From: Synechococcus sp. CBW1107
GTDB taxonomy: Bacteria; Cyanobacteriota; Cyanobacteriia; PCC-6307; Cyanobiaceae
Assembly: GCF_015841355.1 (NCBI RefSeq)
Contig: NZ_CP064908.1
Location: 930,001-994,000, forward strand
DNA length: 64,000 bases
Direction: 5' to 3'
Shown: positions 8,656 through 16,456 of the stretch, one piece after another
Layout: every line of letters starts with the position of its first letter
How positions within the stretch are numbered: position 1 is the first letter of the stretch
Notes under the pieces: generated by a model
Seen by the model: the letters and a program-made list of their open reading frames with translations, nothing else
What the model was told of the DNA's origin: nothing
Databases searched by the model: none
Made by a program: the position numbers and the translations under genes

Positions 8656-9414
8656 TCAGATGCCCTCGCCCATCACTCCCGGCAGATGGATACCGCATTC
8701 CTGCTTGAGCCCCCCGAAGCGGCTGGCGCGGCCGTTCCCGTCGTCAGGACGGCTGGAATGCCAGTCGCCCACGCTGGAATAGCCCTGCTCGAACAGCGGG
8801 TGCTGGGGCAGGGCATGGCTCTCCATGTAATAGAAGACCTGGCGAGGGCCCCAGGACAGCAGGGGTCGCAGTGACCAGCGCCCTCGCACCGCATCCAGGG
8901 GGGCCATGGCTCCGCGGTGATCGGTCTGGCCACCGCGCACCCCACTGGCCCAGCAGTGCACCCCCAGCTCCTGGAACAGCCGATCCAGGGGCTCCACCTT
9001 GCGCAGGCGGTGGTAGGTCTGAAGATCCTCCACCCGGCCGGTTTCCCAGAGGCGTCCGTAGAGCGCCTCCATCCGGGCCGGGGAAAGATCCGCCTGGGCC
9101 ACTTTGAGATTCAGATTCAGCGCTGTGCAGAGCCTGTCGGCGTAGAGGTAGGTCTCGCTGGGGAGGTAGCCGGTATCCACCCAGAGCACGGGGATCCGCT
9201 CGCTGAGGCGGCTGGCCATGTGAAGCAGGACGGCCGACTGGATCCCGAAACTGGTGGTGAGTGCGAACCCCTCGCCGAAGGTCTCATACCCCCAGGACAG
9301 CTGCCCAGCGGCATCGAGGGGCTCCAGAACGCGCCTGGCCTGTTCAGGCTCGACGGTCCGGCCCAGCCGATCCGTCGGCAACGGGGTCGTGGTGAGGCTG
9401 GTCATGGCGTCCAT
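8656..9414 (-). CDS. cysH: Phosphoadenylyl-sulfate (PAPS) reductase
   Basis: The protein has 252 residues. It reduces PAPS to sulfite using thioredoxin or glutaredoxin in assimilatory sulfate reduction. Evidence: a PP-loop-like 'TTSFGIQSAV' (53-62), 'VLWVDTGYLPSETY', 'GVRGGQTDHR' and the C-terminal ECGIH motif with catalytic Cys240. The paired Cys residues that hold a [4Fe-4S] cluster in APS reductases are absent, which supports the PAPS type. Start choice: GGAGG lies just before ATGATG at 9417/9414; the second ATG has the better 5-base spacing, and a third ATG at 9405 is possible. The same frame stays open far upstream (to 10746), but that part is antisense to the NDH-2 gene and lacks homology. 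It probably forms an operon with coaX. Confidence 0.93.
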   Translation of the reverse strand: MDAMTSLTTTPLPTDRLGRTVEPEQARRVLEPLDAAGQLSWGYETFGEGFALTTSFGIQSAVLLHMASRLSERIPVLWVDTGYLPSETYLYADRLCTALNLNLKVAQADLSPARMEALYGRLWETGRVEDLQTYHRLRKVEPLDRLFQELGVHCWASGVRGGQTDHRGAMAPLDAVRGRWSLRPLLSWGPRQVFYYMESHALPQHPLFEQGYSSVGDWHSSRPDDGNGRASRFGGLKQECGIHLPGVMGEGI

Positions 9415-9480
9415 CATCTCCTCCGGGGCAACACCGCTGGTTAGGGTTTGATCAACCCCAGACGGCAAGGCCATTCGCCC

Positions 9481-10722
9481 ATGGAGGAGCCCAGCAGGCG
9501 CCCGGCCAACACGTCCCCACAGGCACCAGGCCCCACGCGGCCGGTGCTGATCGCCGGCGGCGGCTTCGGCGGTCTGTACACGGCCCTGGCCCTGGCGTCC
9601 CGCCGTCACCACCCGCCGATCCTGCTGGTGGAGCCCCAGGAGCGCTTCCTGTTCCTGCCTCTGCTTTACGAGCTGCTCTCGGAGGAATTGCGCAGCTGGG
9701 AAGTGGCCCCCCGCTACGACACCCTGCTGGCCAGCCGCGGTGTGGCCTGGCTGCGGGACGGGATCAGCCGCATCGATGCCCGCGCCGGCTGTGTCCACAC
9801 CGAGAAGGGTCGGGAGCTGGCCTATTCGCGCCTGGTGATCGCCACCGGCAGCCGCGGCACCAGCTACGGCATTCCCGGGGTGGAGGAGCTGGCCATCCCG
9901 TTCCGCAACCTGACCGACGTGGAGCGACTGCAGGACCTGGTGCAGCATCTGCGCAGCCACCCCAGACCTCTGCAGCGGCTGGCGGTGGTGGGGGCCGGGC
10001 CGAGCGGGGTGGAGCTGGCCTGCAAGCTGGCCGATCTGCTCCGGGGCAGCACCGTGATCGAACTGATCGAGCAGGGCCCCGATCTTCTGCCCCAGGCCCG
10101 GGCCTTCAACCGCGAGCAGGCCCGCTCGGCACTGCTCCGCCGTGACATCCGCCTGCGCACCCACACCCGGGTGCTGGCGCTTGAGCCCGGCCGCCTGGAG
10201 CTGAGCCTGACTGCGGCGGCGGCGGGCAGCAACCGCGAGACATTGCCGGTGGATGGGGTGATCTGGACAGCGGGGGTGACTGTGACCCCGCCCCCGATCG
10301 ATCCTGCCGCCAGACTCGATGAGCGGGGCCGGCTGCTCTGCGAACCGACCCTGGAGCTGGAAGGGACTCCCGGGGTCTTTGCCATCGGTGATGTGGCCCA
10401 CGTCGCTGATGCCGATGGGGAACCTCTGGCGGCCACGGCCCAGGTGGCCTTCCAGCAGGCCGACTGCCTGGCGGAGAATCTGCTGCGCTCGCTCGAGGGT
10501 GAGTCGTTGCAGCCATTCCGCTGGAAGGATCTGGGCGAGATGATCAGCCTCGGCATCGGTGAGGCCAGCCTCACTGGCCTGGGCGTGACCCTGGCGGGGC
10601 CCGCCGCTTACCGGATCCGTCAGCTCACCTATCTCTCGAGGCTGCCGGGAGTGCCGCACCAGCTCAGGGTGGCGGCTGGCTGGTTGAGTGATCTCGGCCG
10701 CCATCCGAGCGGGCCTCGATGA
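9481..10722 (+). CDS. Type II NAD(P)H dehydrogenase-like FAD oxidoreductase (NDH-2; possibly NdbB)
   Basis: The protein has 413 residues from the ATG at 9481; an upstream in-frame TTG at 9448 is less likely. Two dinucleotide folds are visible: FAD-binding 'VLIAGGGFGGLYTA' (22-35) and NAD(P)-binding 'LAVVGAGPSGVELACKL' near 168-185. 'GVFAIGDVAHVAD' is the second FAD motif. NDH-2 enzymes pass electrons from NAD(P)H to quinone without pumping protons. One cyanobacterial member, NdbB (slr1743 in Synechocystis), reduces demethylphylloquinone in vitamin K1 synthesis, and this protein's length fits. Which paralogue this is cannot be settled by reading. The gene overlaps the downstream HAD gene by four bases (ATGA), so the two are translationally coupled. 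Confidence 0.87.
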   Translation: MEEPSRRPANTSPQAPGPTRPVLIAGGGFGGLYTALALASRRHHPPILLVEPQERFLFLPLLYELLSEELRSWEVAPRYDTLLASRGVAWLRDGISRIDARAGCVHTEKGRELAYSRLVIATGSRGTSYGIPGVEELAIPFRNLTDVERLQDLVQHLRSHPRPLQRLAVVGAGPSGVELACKLADLLRGSTVIELIEQGPDLLPQARAFNREQARSALLRRDIRLRTHTRVLALEPGRLELSLTAAAAGSNRETLPVDGVIWTAGVTVTPPPIDPAARLDERGRLLCEPTLELEGTPGVFAIGDVAHVADADGEPLAATAQVAFQQADCLAENLLRSLEGESLQPFRWKDLGEMISLGIGEASLTGLGVTLAGPAAYRIRQLTYLSRLPGVPHQLRVAAGWLSDLGRHPSGPR

Positions 10723-11381
10723 GGGTGCCCCTGAGCCCTGGCGCACCCGCAGGGCTGCTGCTGGATGCCATGGGCACCTTGATCGGCCTGCGCCGATCCG
10801 TGGGACACACCTATGCAGAGGTCGCCCTCCGTCACGGCGTGATCGTGGAGCCGGCGGCGATCGATCGGGCTTTCCCTGCCGTGCTGCGCCGGGCTACGCC
10901 CCTGGCCTTCCCCGGCCTGGAGGAAGCGGAGCTTCTGGCGGCCGAGCGGCAGTGGTGGAGTCAACGGATCGAGGAGACGTTGCGCTCGAGCGGAGGCGAC
11001 CTGGACGAGCTTGACCTTCCCCCTGAGCTGGCGCGTGAGCTGTTCGAGCGCTTTGCCGAGCCGGATCTCTGGAAGGTGTATCCCGATGTCATCGGCCCCA
11101 TCGGCCGCTGGCACGGGTCTGGCCTGCGCCTGGCGGTGGTGAGCAACTTCGACCAGCGGCTGCACGGGCTGCTCGAGGCTCTCGACCTGGCGCAGCTTCT
11201 GGAGCTGGTGGTGGTCTCGAGTGCGGCGGGTGCCGCCAAACCCAGCCCCCAGCCCTTCAGGCTGGCCCTCGACGGCCTGGGACTCCGGCCCGAGCAGGTC
11301 TGGCATGTGGGCGACAGCCCCGAGGATCTGGAGGGTGCCCGGGCTGCCGGGATCACCTGTCTGCTGATCCGCCGCCATTGA
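10719..11381 (+). CDS. HAD-superfamily hydrolase (HAD-IA, REG-2-like)
   Basis: The protein has 220 residues. HAD motifs: motif I 'LLLDAMGTLIG' with nucleophile Asp16, motif II 'LAVVSNFD', motif III Lys in 'AAGAAKPSPQPF', and motif IV 'WHVGDSPEDLEGARAAG'. The helical cap lies between motifs I and II. The residue two after the nucleophile is Met18 rather than the usual acid/base Asp, a feature seen in related DAxGT proteins, so the phosphatase mechanism may be altered. The substrate is unknown. It starts with ATGA overlapping the NDH-2 stop and its stop overlaps the TTG start of hflX, making a three-gene translationally coupled set. Confidence 0.85.
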   Translation: MRVPLSPGAPAGLLLDAMGTLIGLRRSVGHTYAEVALRHGVIVEPAAIDRAFPAVLRRATPLAFPGLEEAELLAAERQWWSQRIEETLRSSGGDLDELDLPPELARELFERFAEPDLWKVYPDVIGPIGRWHGSGLRLAVVSNFDQRLHGLLEALDLAQLLELVVVSSAAGAAKPSPQPFRLALDGLGLRPEQVWHVGDSPEDLEGARAAGITCLLIRRH

Positions 11382-13024
11382 AACAGTCCGTTCTCGCCGG
11401 CCGTGTCGCAGGGCTGCGGCCCGCCCAGAAACGGCGCCTGGAGCGCCTGGCCCAGCGCCGCCACCCGGAACAGGGAGGCGCCGACCTGCTGGGACTGCAG
11501 CGGCTGGCGGCCGAGTCCCGGGAGCTGGAACTGCCCCTCAGCCTGGTGGTGGATGGTCGCGGCCTCTGCCGTCTGCTCTGGGTCGGCCCCCTGGAGCAAT
11601 CGGGCCGGCTGATCGAGCGCCTGCCTGGCTCCGAGCGGCGTCAGGGCCAGGATCTACGGCTGCTCAGCTGCATCGGCCGGGGGCAATCGCTGGAGCCCCT
11701 TGGCAGCGACGCTCTGGTGGGCATGGACCTGCAGCCCCTCTTCTGGCTGCGTTTCAGCGACCGCGCCCGCTCCGGTGGTCGCTGGCCCGCCGCCGTCTAC
11801 GGCCTCAGCCGCGATGAAGCCCAGCCCTGGAGCTGCCGGCTGGAAGGCGAGCTCGCCGACCTCTGTGATCCCGGCATCAACCCCGCCGAGGCGGGCGAGC
11901 TGGAGGGAGCCGGGGCGATCAACCAGACTCCGCAGGGGCCGGAGCGGGTGATGCTGCTGGCGCTCGTGAGCGGCGAGGAGTGCGCGAGCCAGCGCGACAT
12001 CGCCGAGCTCGAAGGACTGGTGCGCAGTGCCGGTGGCCTGCCGGTGGGGGTGGTGCGCCAGAAGCGCCAGCAGGCCGCCCCCCACACCCTCTGGGGTGAA
12101 GGCAAACTGCGGGAAGCGGCACTGGAGGCACGCCGGCTCGGGGCCACCCTGGTGGTGACCGACCGTGAGCTCACCCCCGTACAGGCCCGCAATCTCGAGC
12201 GGCTGCTGGATCTGCCGGTGAGTGACCGCAGCGAGCTGATTCTCGACATCTTTGCCCAGCGGGCCGCCAGCAGCGCCGGGCGCCTGCAGGTGGAACTGGC
12301 CCAGCTGCGCTACCGCCTGCCCAGGCTGAGCGGCCGTGGCCTGAGCCTCTCGCGCCAGGGGGGCGGCATCGGCACTCGCGGACCGGGCGAGACCCAGCTG
12401 GAGAAGGACCGCCGCGCCATTGCCCGCCGGATCGAGAGGCTTCAGCGCGACGTGGAGCGGCTGGGGGAACACCGGGCTCGCCTCCGTCAGGGCCGGGGTG
12501 GGCTGAAACGTCTGGCCCTGGTGGGATACACCAATGCGGGCAAGAGCTCTCTGCTCAACGCCCTCACCCAGCCGGTGGCCGGGGAAGAATTGCTGGCGGA
12601 GAACAAGCTGTTCGCCACCCTCGATCCCACCACCCGCCGGCTGGAGCTGCCCGATGGCCACGGAGCGGTGCGACGCCTGCTGCTCACGGACACGGTGGGG
12701 TTCATTCGCGAATTGCCGCCGCCGCTGGTGGAGGCCTTCCGCTCCACCCTGGAGGAAACCCTCGAGGCCGACGGGCTGCTGATCGTGGTGGATCTGGCCG
12801 ATCCGGCCTGGCCCGTGCAGCTCGAAACCGTTCACACCATCCTCGATTCCCTCGGCAGCCAGGCCCCCCGCCGGCTGGTGGCCAACCAGATCGATCGCTG
12901 CCCCGCCGGCGCCCTCGAGCTGGCCCGGTCCCTGGACGCCGATGTGGTGTTCATTTCCGCAACGGAAGGCCTGGGATTGCAGCACCTGCGCGACCTGCTG
13001 CAAGATTGGCCGCAATCCACGTAG
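11378..13024 (+). CDS. hflX: Ribosome-associated GTPase HflX
   Basis: The protein has 548 residues, starting at a TTG within the stop of the preceding HAD gene (TTGA). The HflX N-terminal domain is evident in 'LWGEGKLREAALEARRLG' and 'VTDRELTPVQARNLERLL', followed by the glycine-rich 'GRGLSLSRQGGGIGTRGPGE'. The GTPase domain has G1 'GYTNAGKS' near residue 383, G2/G3 'FATLDPTTR' and 'LLTDTVGFI', and a degenerate G4 'ANQIDR' (usually NKxD). HflX binds the 50S subunit and splits stalled ribosomes under stress. About 120 residues at the N-terminus are extra relative to short HflX proteins, as is common in cyanobacteria. Confidence 0.95.
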   Translation: MKQSVLAGRVAGLRPAQKRRLERLAQRRHPEQGGADLLGLQRLAAESRELELPLSLVVDGRGLCRLLWVGPLEQSGRLIERLPGSERRQGQDLRLLSCIGRGQSLEPLGSDALVGMDLQPLFWLRFSDRARSGGRWPAAVYGLSRDEAQPWSCRLEGELADLCDPGINPAEAGELEGAGAINQTPQGPERVMLLALVSGEECASQRDIAELEGLVRSAGGLPVGVVRQKRQQAAPHTLWGEGKLREAALEARRLGATLVVTDRELTPVQARNLERLLDLPVSDRSELILDIFAQRAASSAGRLQVELAQLRYRLPRLSGRGLSLSRQGGGIGTRGPGETQLEKDRRAIARRIERLQRDVERLGEHRARLRQGRGGLKRLALVGYTNAGKSSLLNALTQPVAGEELLAENKLFATLDPTTRRLELPDGHGAVRRLLLTDTVGFIRELPPPLVEAFRSTLEETLEADGLLIVVDLADPAWPVQLETVHTILDSLGSQAPRRLVANQIDRCPAGALELARSLDADVVFISATEGLGLQHLRDLLQDWPQST

Positions 13025-13035
13025 GGATTACGTCC

Positions 13036-14850
13036 ATGGACGACCTGCTTCAGGCCGCCCTCCAGCCCCAGGCCCTGATCACCCTGATGGTGCTGGCCCT
13101 GGCGGTCGTGCTGTTCATCACCGGCTGGCTCGCCCCGGAGGTCACGGGTCTTCTCGTCGCCGGTCTGTTGATGGCCACAGGGGTGCTCAAACCCGCCGAA
13201 GCCCTGGAGGGCTTCGGCAGTCCGGCTCTGCTCACCGTGCTGGGCCTGTTCGCGCTCTCGGCCGGCCTCTTTCGCTCCGGCGGCCTCGATCGGCTCAGGG
13301 GCCTGATCGGCTCCGACGCGGTCCGCAGCCCCAAGCGCATGATCCTGATGCTCACCACCCTGGTGGGACCAGTCTCAGCTTTCGTTCCGAACACCCCGAT
13401 CGTCGCCTCATTGCTGCCCGTGGTCGAGGGCTGGTGCCATCGCCGCCGCATCTCCCCCTCGAAAGTGCTGCTGCCGCTGTCCTTCGCCACCGTTCTGGGA
13501 GGAACGCTGACGCTGATCGGCAGTTCGGTGAACCTGCTGGCCAGCGAAGTCAGCAACAAACTGGGTTACGGAGCCTTCGATCTGTTCAGCTTCACCCCGA
13601 TCGGAATCGGAGTCTGGCTGGGAGGCAGCCTGGTGATGGTGCTGCTCTCCGACCGTTTCCTTCCGGATCGCGGCAGCGACGATCGCGACCTGGCCCACAG
13701 CTTCAGCGGTAGTGGCTACCTCACCGAAGTGATGATCCCGGCGCGCTCCGAGCTGGTGGGGAAATCCCTGCATGGCACGCGACTGCAACGACGTTTCGAC
13801 GTCGACGTGCTCGAGATCCACAGAAAAGACGAGCGCTTCACCCCACCCCTGGCCGACCGCAGCCTACTCGAGGGGGATCGTCTTGTGCTGCGTTGCACCC
13901 GGGACGACCTGCTCAGGCTGCAGCAGGAGCACACCATTGTTCTTGCGCCTGTTCCTGAATCTGGAGAGGCCGAACTGGCCTCCCAGGCCCTGGCCAACCT
14001 GCGGATGGTCGAGGTGCTCCTGCCCGCCGGGTCGACCCTGGCCGGGGAAAGCCTGCGCGATCTGCGCTTCCGCCAGCGCTACAACACCACGGTTCTGGCC
14101 CTGCGCCGCGGCAATGAGGTGTTGCGCGAACGGCTTGGCAGGGCAACCCTCAGGGAGGGTGATGTGTTGCTCCTGCAAGGCCCCCAGGATGCCATCCGCG
14201 GCCTTCAGGCCAACAATGACCTGGTGGTCCTCGAGCAGATCGAAGACGATCTGCCGACCGTCAGCCGCAAGGGCCTCGCCATGGTCATCGCCATCCTGGT
14301 GATCGTCTTGCCCACCTTCAAGGTGTTGCCCCTGGTGGCGGCTGTGCTGCTGGGCACCGTGGCGATGGTGGCCAGCGGCTGCCTCCGTACGGGGGAGCTT
14401 CTGCGCTCGATCCGTCTGGATGTGATCCTGCTGCTGGGCTCCCTGGCCAGCTTCAGTGTGGCCCTTGAGAAAACTGGCCTGGCCGAGGCCATGGCGAAGT
14501 CCCTGCTGATCGGACTCCAGCATTGGCCGATCTTCTGGGCCCTCGCCGGAGTGTTCCTGTTCACCACCCTGCTCACCGAGGTGATGAGCAACGCGGCCAC
14601 GGTGGCGATGGTGATTCCCATTGCGGCCAAAGTGGCCATCGGCCTCGGCATGCCGCCGATGGCCTTCATTTTCACCGTCCTGTTCGGAGCCAGCCAGAGC
14701 TTCCTCAGCCCGGTGGGCTACCAGACCAACCTGATGGTGTTCGGCCCCGGCCGCTATCGCTTCCTCGATGTGGCCCGCTACGAATTTCCCCTCACCCTGG
14801 TGATGACCCTTCTGGTGCCCTGGCTGGTCTGCAGGCAGTTCGGGATCTAG
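13036..14850 (+). CDS. SLC13-family (DASS/ArsB-like) anion permease with two RCK_C (TrkA-C) domains
   Basis: The protein has 604 residues from the ATG at 13036, 11 bases after hflX; an in-frame TTG at 13006 would overlap hflX. Hydrophobic helices form two membrane halves (about 1-220 and 400-604). Between them lie two tandem soluble RCK_C regions starting near 'LTEVMIPARSELVGKSL' and 'LRMVEVLLPAGSTLAGESL'. Conserved transport motifs include 'FVPNTPIVASLLPVV', 'TLIGSSVNLLASEVSN' in the first half and 'EVMSNAATVAMVIPIAAKVA', 'SFLSPVGYQTNLMVFGPG' in the second. The family carries sodium-coupled sulfate, dicarboxylates or related anions. Sulfate is plausible in a cyanobacterium, but this is inference. 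Confidence 0.9.
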   Translation: MDDLLQAALQPQALITLMVLALAVVLFITGWLAPEVTGLLVAGLLMATGVLKPAEALEGFGSPALLTVLGLFALSAGLFRSGGLDRLRGLIGSDAVRSPKRMILMLTTLVGPVSAFVPNTPIVASLLPVVEGWCHRRRISPSKVLLPLSFATVLGGTLTLIGSSVNLLASEVSNKLGYGAFDLFSFTPIGIGVWLGGSLVMVLLSDRFLPDRGSDDRDLAHSFSGSGYLTEVMIPARSELVGKSLHGTRLQRRFDVDVLEIHRKDERFTPPLADRSLLEGDRLVLRCTRDDLLRLQQEHTIVLAPVPESGEAELASQALANLRMVEVLLPAGSTLAGESLRDLRFRQRYNTTVLALRRGNEVLRERLGRATLREGDVLLLQGPQDAIRGLQANNDLVVLEQIEDDLPTVSRKGLAMVIAILVIVLPTFKVLPLVAAVLLGTVAMVASGCLRTGELLRSIRLDVILLLGSLASFSVALEKTGLAEAMAKSLLIGLQHWPIFWALAGVFLFTTLLTEVMSNAATVAMVIPIAAKVAIGLGMPPMAFIFTVLFGASQSFLSPVGYQTNLMVFGPGRYRFLDVARYEFPLTLVMTLLVPWLVCRQFGI

Positions 14851-14952
14851 GCCCTCTGGTGCCTAACCTGACCCAGGCCTGGGATGCGGCCGCGGAAGGG
14901 CGCCCTTCCCGCCACGACCCTCTTCCTCTCCCTACCAACACGCTTGTTTCCC

Positions 14953-15588
14953 ATGACGCTGCAACTCGGCGACACCGTTCCCGATTTCACCCAGCAGTCC
15001 CAGCTGGGTCCGATCAATCTCTACGACTACGCCGGCGACAGCTGGGTCGTGCTCTTCTCCCATCCGGCCGACTACACCCCGGTCTGCACCACCGAGCTGG
15101 GCGAGGTCTCGCGCCTGCGCCCCGAGTGGGAGAAGCGCAACGTCAAAACGATCGCCCTGAGCGTGGACTCGGCCGAAAGCCACAAGGGCTGGATCTCCGA
15201 CATCAACGAAACCCAGTGCACGGTTGTTGATTACCCGATCCTGGCGGATTCCGACAAGACGGTCAGCGATCTCTACGGCATGATCCATCCGAATGCCCTC
15301 AACAACCTGACGGTGCGCTCGGTCTTCATCATCGATCCGAACAAGAAGCTGCGTCTGCAGATCACCTACCCAGCCAGCACCGGCCGCAATTTCGACGAAA
15401 TCCTGCGGGTGATCGATTCCCTGCAGCTCACCGACAACCACCAGGTCGCCACACCGGTGAACTGGAAGGACGGCGAAGACTGTGTGGTGGTGCCCTCCAT
15501 CGCCACCGAAGACGCCCGTGTCAAGTTCCCCAAGGGTGTCACCGAGATCAGGCCCTACCTGCGCATGACCCCCCAGCCGAACAAGTGA
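14953..15588 (+). CDS. 1-Cys peroxiredoxin (Prx6 family)
   Basis: The protein has 211 residues from the ATG at 14953. It reduces peroxides with one catalytic Cys45 in 'HPADYTPVCTTELG'. The C-terminal Prx6 signature 'VNWKDGEDCVVVPS' and 'RPYLRMTPQP' distinguish it from 2-Cys peroxiredoxins. Length and layout match cyanobacterial 1-Cys Prx. It has its own terminator (15647-15671). It sits between the SLC13 permease and the KtrA gene on the same strand and is probably an independent stress-response unit. A 16-base perfect palindrome (GGAAGGGC/GCCCTTCC, 14894-14909) lies 43 bases upstream of the start. Confidence 0.95.
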   Translation: MTLQLGDTVPDFTQQSQLGPINLYDYAGDSWVVLFSHPADYTPVCTTELGEVSRLRPEWEKRNVKTIALSVDSAESHKGWISDINETQCTVVDYPILADSDKTVSDLYGMIHPNALNNLTVRSVFIIDPNKKLRLQITYPASTGRNFDEILRVIDSLQLTDNHQVATPVNWKDGEDCVVVPSIATEDARVKFPKGVTEIRPYLRMTPQPNK

Positions 15589-15646
15589 GGATCCAGCTGT
15601 CCTGAACGGACCAGCCCGGCGGGCGCCGTCCTGGACCTGTGTCCAC

Positions 15647-15671
15647 TCCCGCCTCCGGCGGGATTTTTTTT
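15647..15671 (+). terminator. Rho-independent terminator of the 1-Cys peroxiredoxin gene
   Basis: A stem TCCCGCC/GGCGGGA with a three-base loop (15647-15663) is followed by eight T residues, 59 bases after the stop codon. Confidence 0.9.
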
Positions 15672-15751
15672 CTCCGGCCGGTGGCGGGGACTGGCCAGCG
15701 GCTGGCGATGGGTGCGGGTCACAGAATGGCGTCGCACACGGATGAGCCTCG

Positions 15752-16456
15752 ATGACCAACTGGTGGCGCTGGCAGGGAGCCGGAACGGCCGCACCGGACA
15801 GTTTCGCGGTGATCGGGGTGGGCCGTTTCGGCACAGCCGTCTGCAAGGAACTGGTGCGCTGCGGTGCCGAGGTGCTGGCCATCGACAGGGACCAGCGCGC
15901 CATCGATGCCCTGCGTCAGGTGGATCCGGCCATCGAGGCCCGCGCTCTCGACTGCACCGATGAAGAGGCTCTGCGGGAGGCGGGTGTGCTCGATCTCAAC
16001 ACAGTGGTGGTGGGCATCAGCGAACCGATCGCGGCCAGCATCACCGCCACCTTGATCGTCAAGGACAGCGAGGGCAGCCGGGTGAAGCAGGTGATCGCCA
16101 GGGCCACCAGCGACCTGCACGAGAAGATGCTGCGCCGGGTTGGGGCCGACAAGGTGGTGTTCCCCTCACGCATGCAGGGGGAGCAGCTGGCCCGTCAGCT
16201 GGTGCGCCCCAACCTGCTGGAGAGGCTCAGGCTCGATGATCGCAACAGCATCGAGGAGATCAAGGTGCCTCAGGCCTTCATCGGTCGCTCCCTGCGCGAT
16301 CTGAACCTGCGCAAGAACTATGAGGTGAGCGTTCTGGCCGCAGGCCCGGAGAACCGGCTCTCGGTGAACCCCCCGGCCTCCCACGTGCTCAGCGAAGGGG
16401 ATCTGCTGGTGGTGATGGGAACCGTTCAGGCGCTCGAAGGCCTGCCCCAGCTGTGA
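15752..16456 (+). CDS. ktrA: TrkA/KtrA-type potassium uptake regulator (RCK domain)
   Basis: The protein has 234 residues. The Rossmann-type RCK_N domain has 'FAVIGVGRFGTAVCKEL' (about 18-34) and an acidic end of strand 2 ('AIDRD'), so it binds NAD(H) or ATP/ADP. The RCK_C domain covers about 150-230 ('IEEIKVPQAFIGRSL', 'LSEGDLLVVMG'). Such proteins form a cytoplasmic octameric ring that gates a KtrB/TrkH channel. No channel gene is adjacent: the upstream gene is a peroxiredoxin and the downstream gene is anmK. The SLC13 permease upstream carries its own RCK_C domains. The GTG start of anmK overlaps this stop. Confidence 0.9.
   Translation: MTNWWRWQGAGTAAPDSFAVIGVGRFGTAVCKELVRCGAEVLAIDRDQRAIDALRQVDPAIEARALDCTDEEALREAGVLDLNTVVVGISEPIAASITATLIVKDSEGSRVKQVIARATSDLHEKMLRRVGADKVVFPSRMQGEQLARQLVRPNLLERLRLDDRNSIEEIKVPQAFIGRSLRDLNLRKNYEVSVLAAGPENRLSVNPPASHVLSEGDLLVVMGTVQALEGLPQL

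Noticed and set aside
8956-9005. Possible APS-reductase-type FeS cluster in CysH
   Set aside because: Only single Cys residues are seen, not the CC and CxxC pairs of APS reductases; PAPS type preferred.
14894-14909. 16-base palindrome GGAAGGGC/GCCCTTCC upstream of the 1-Cys peroxiredoxin
   Set aside because: Could be an operator or chance GC palindrome; no second copy or linked regulator was seen, so not promoted to a finding.
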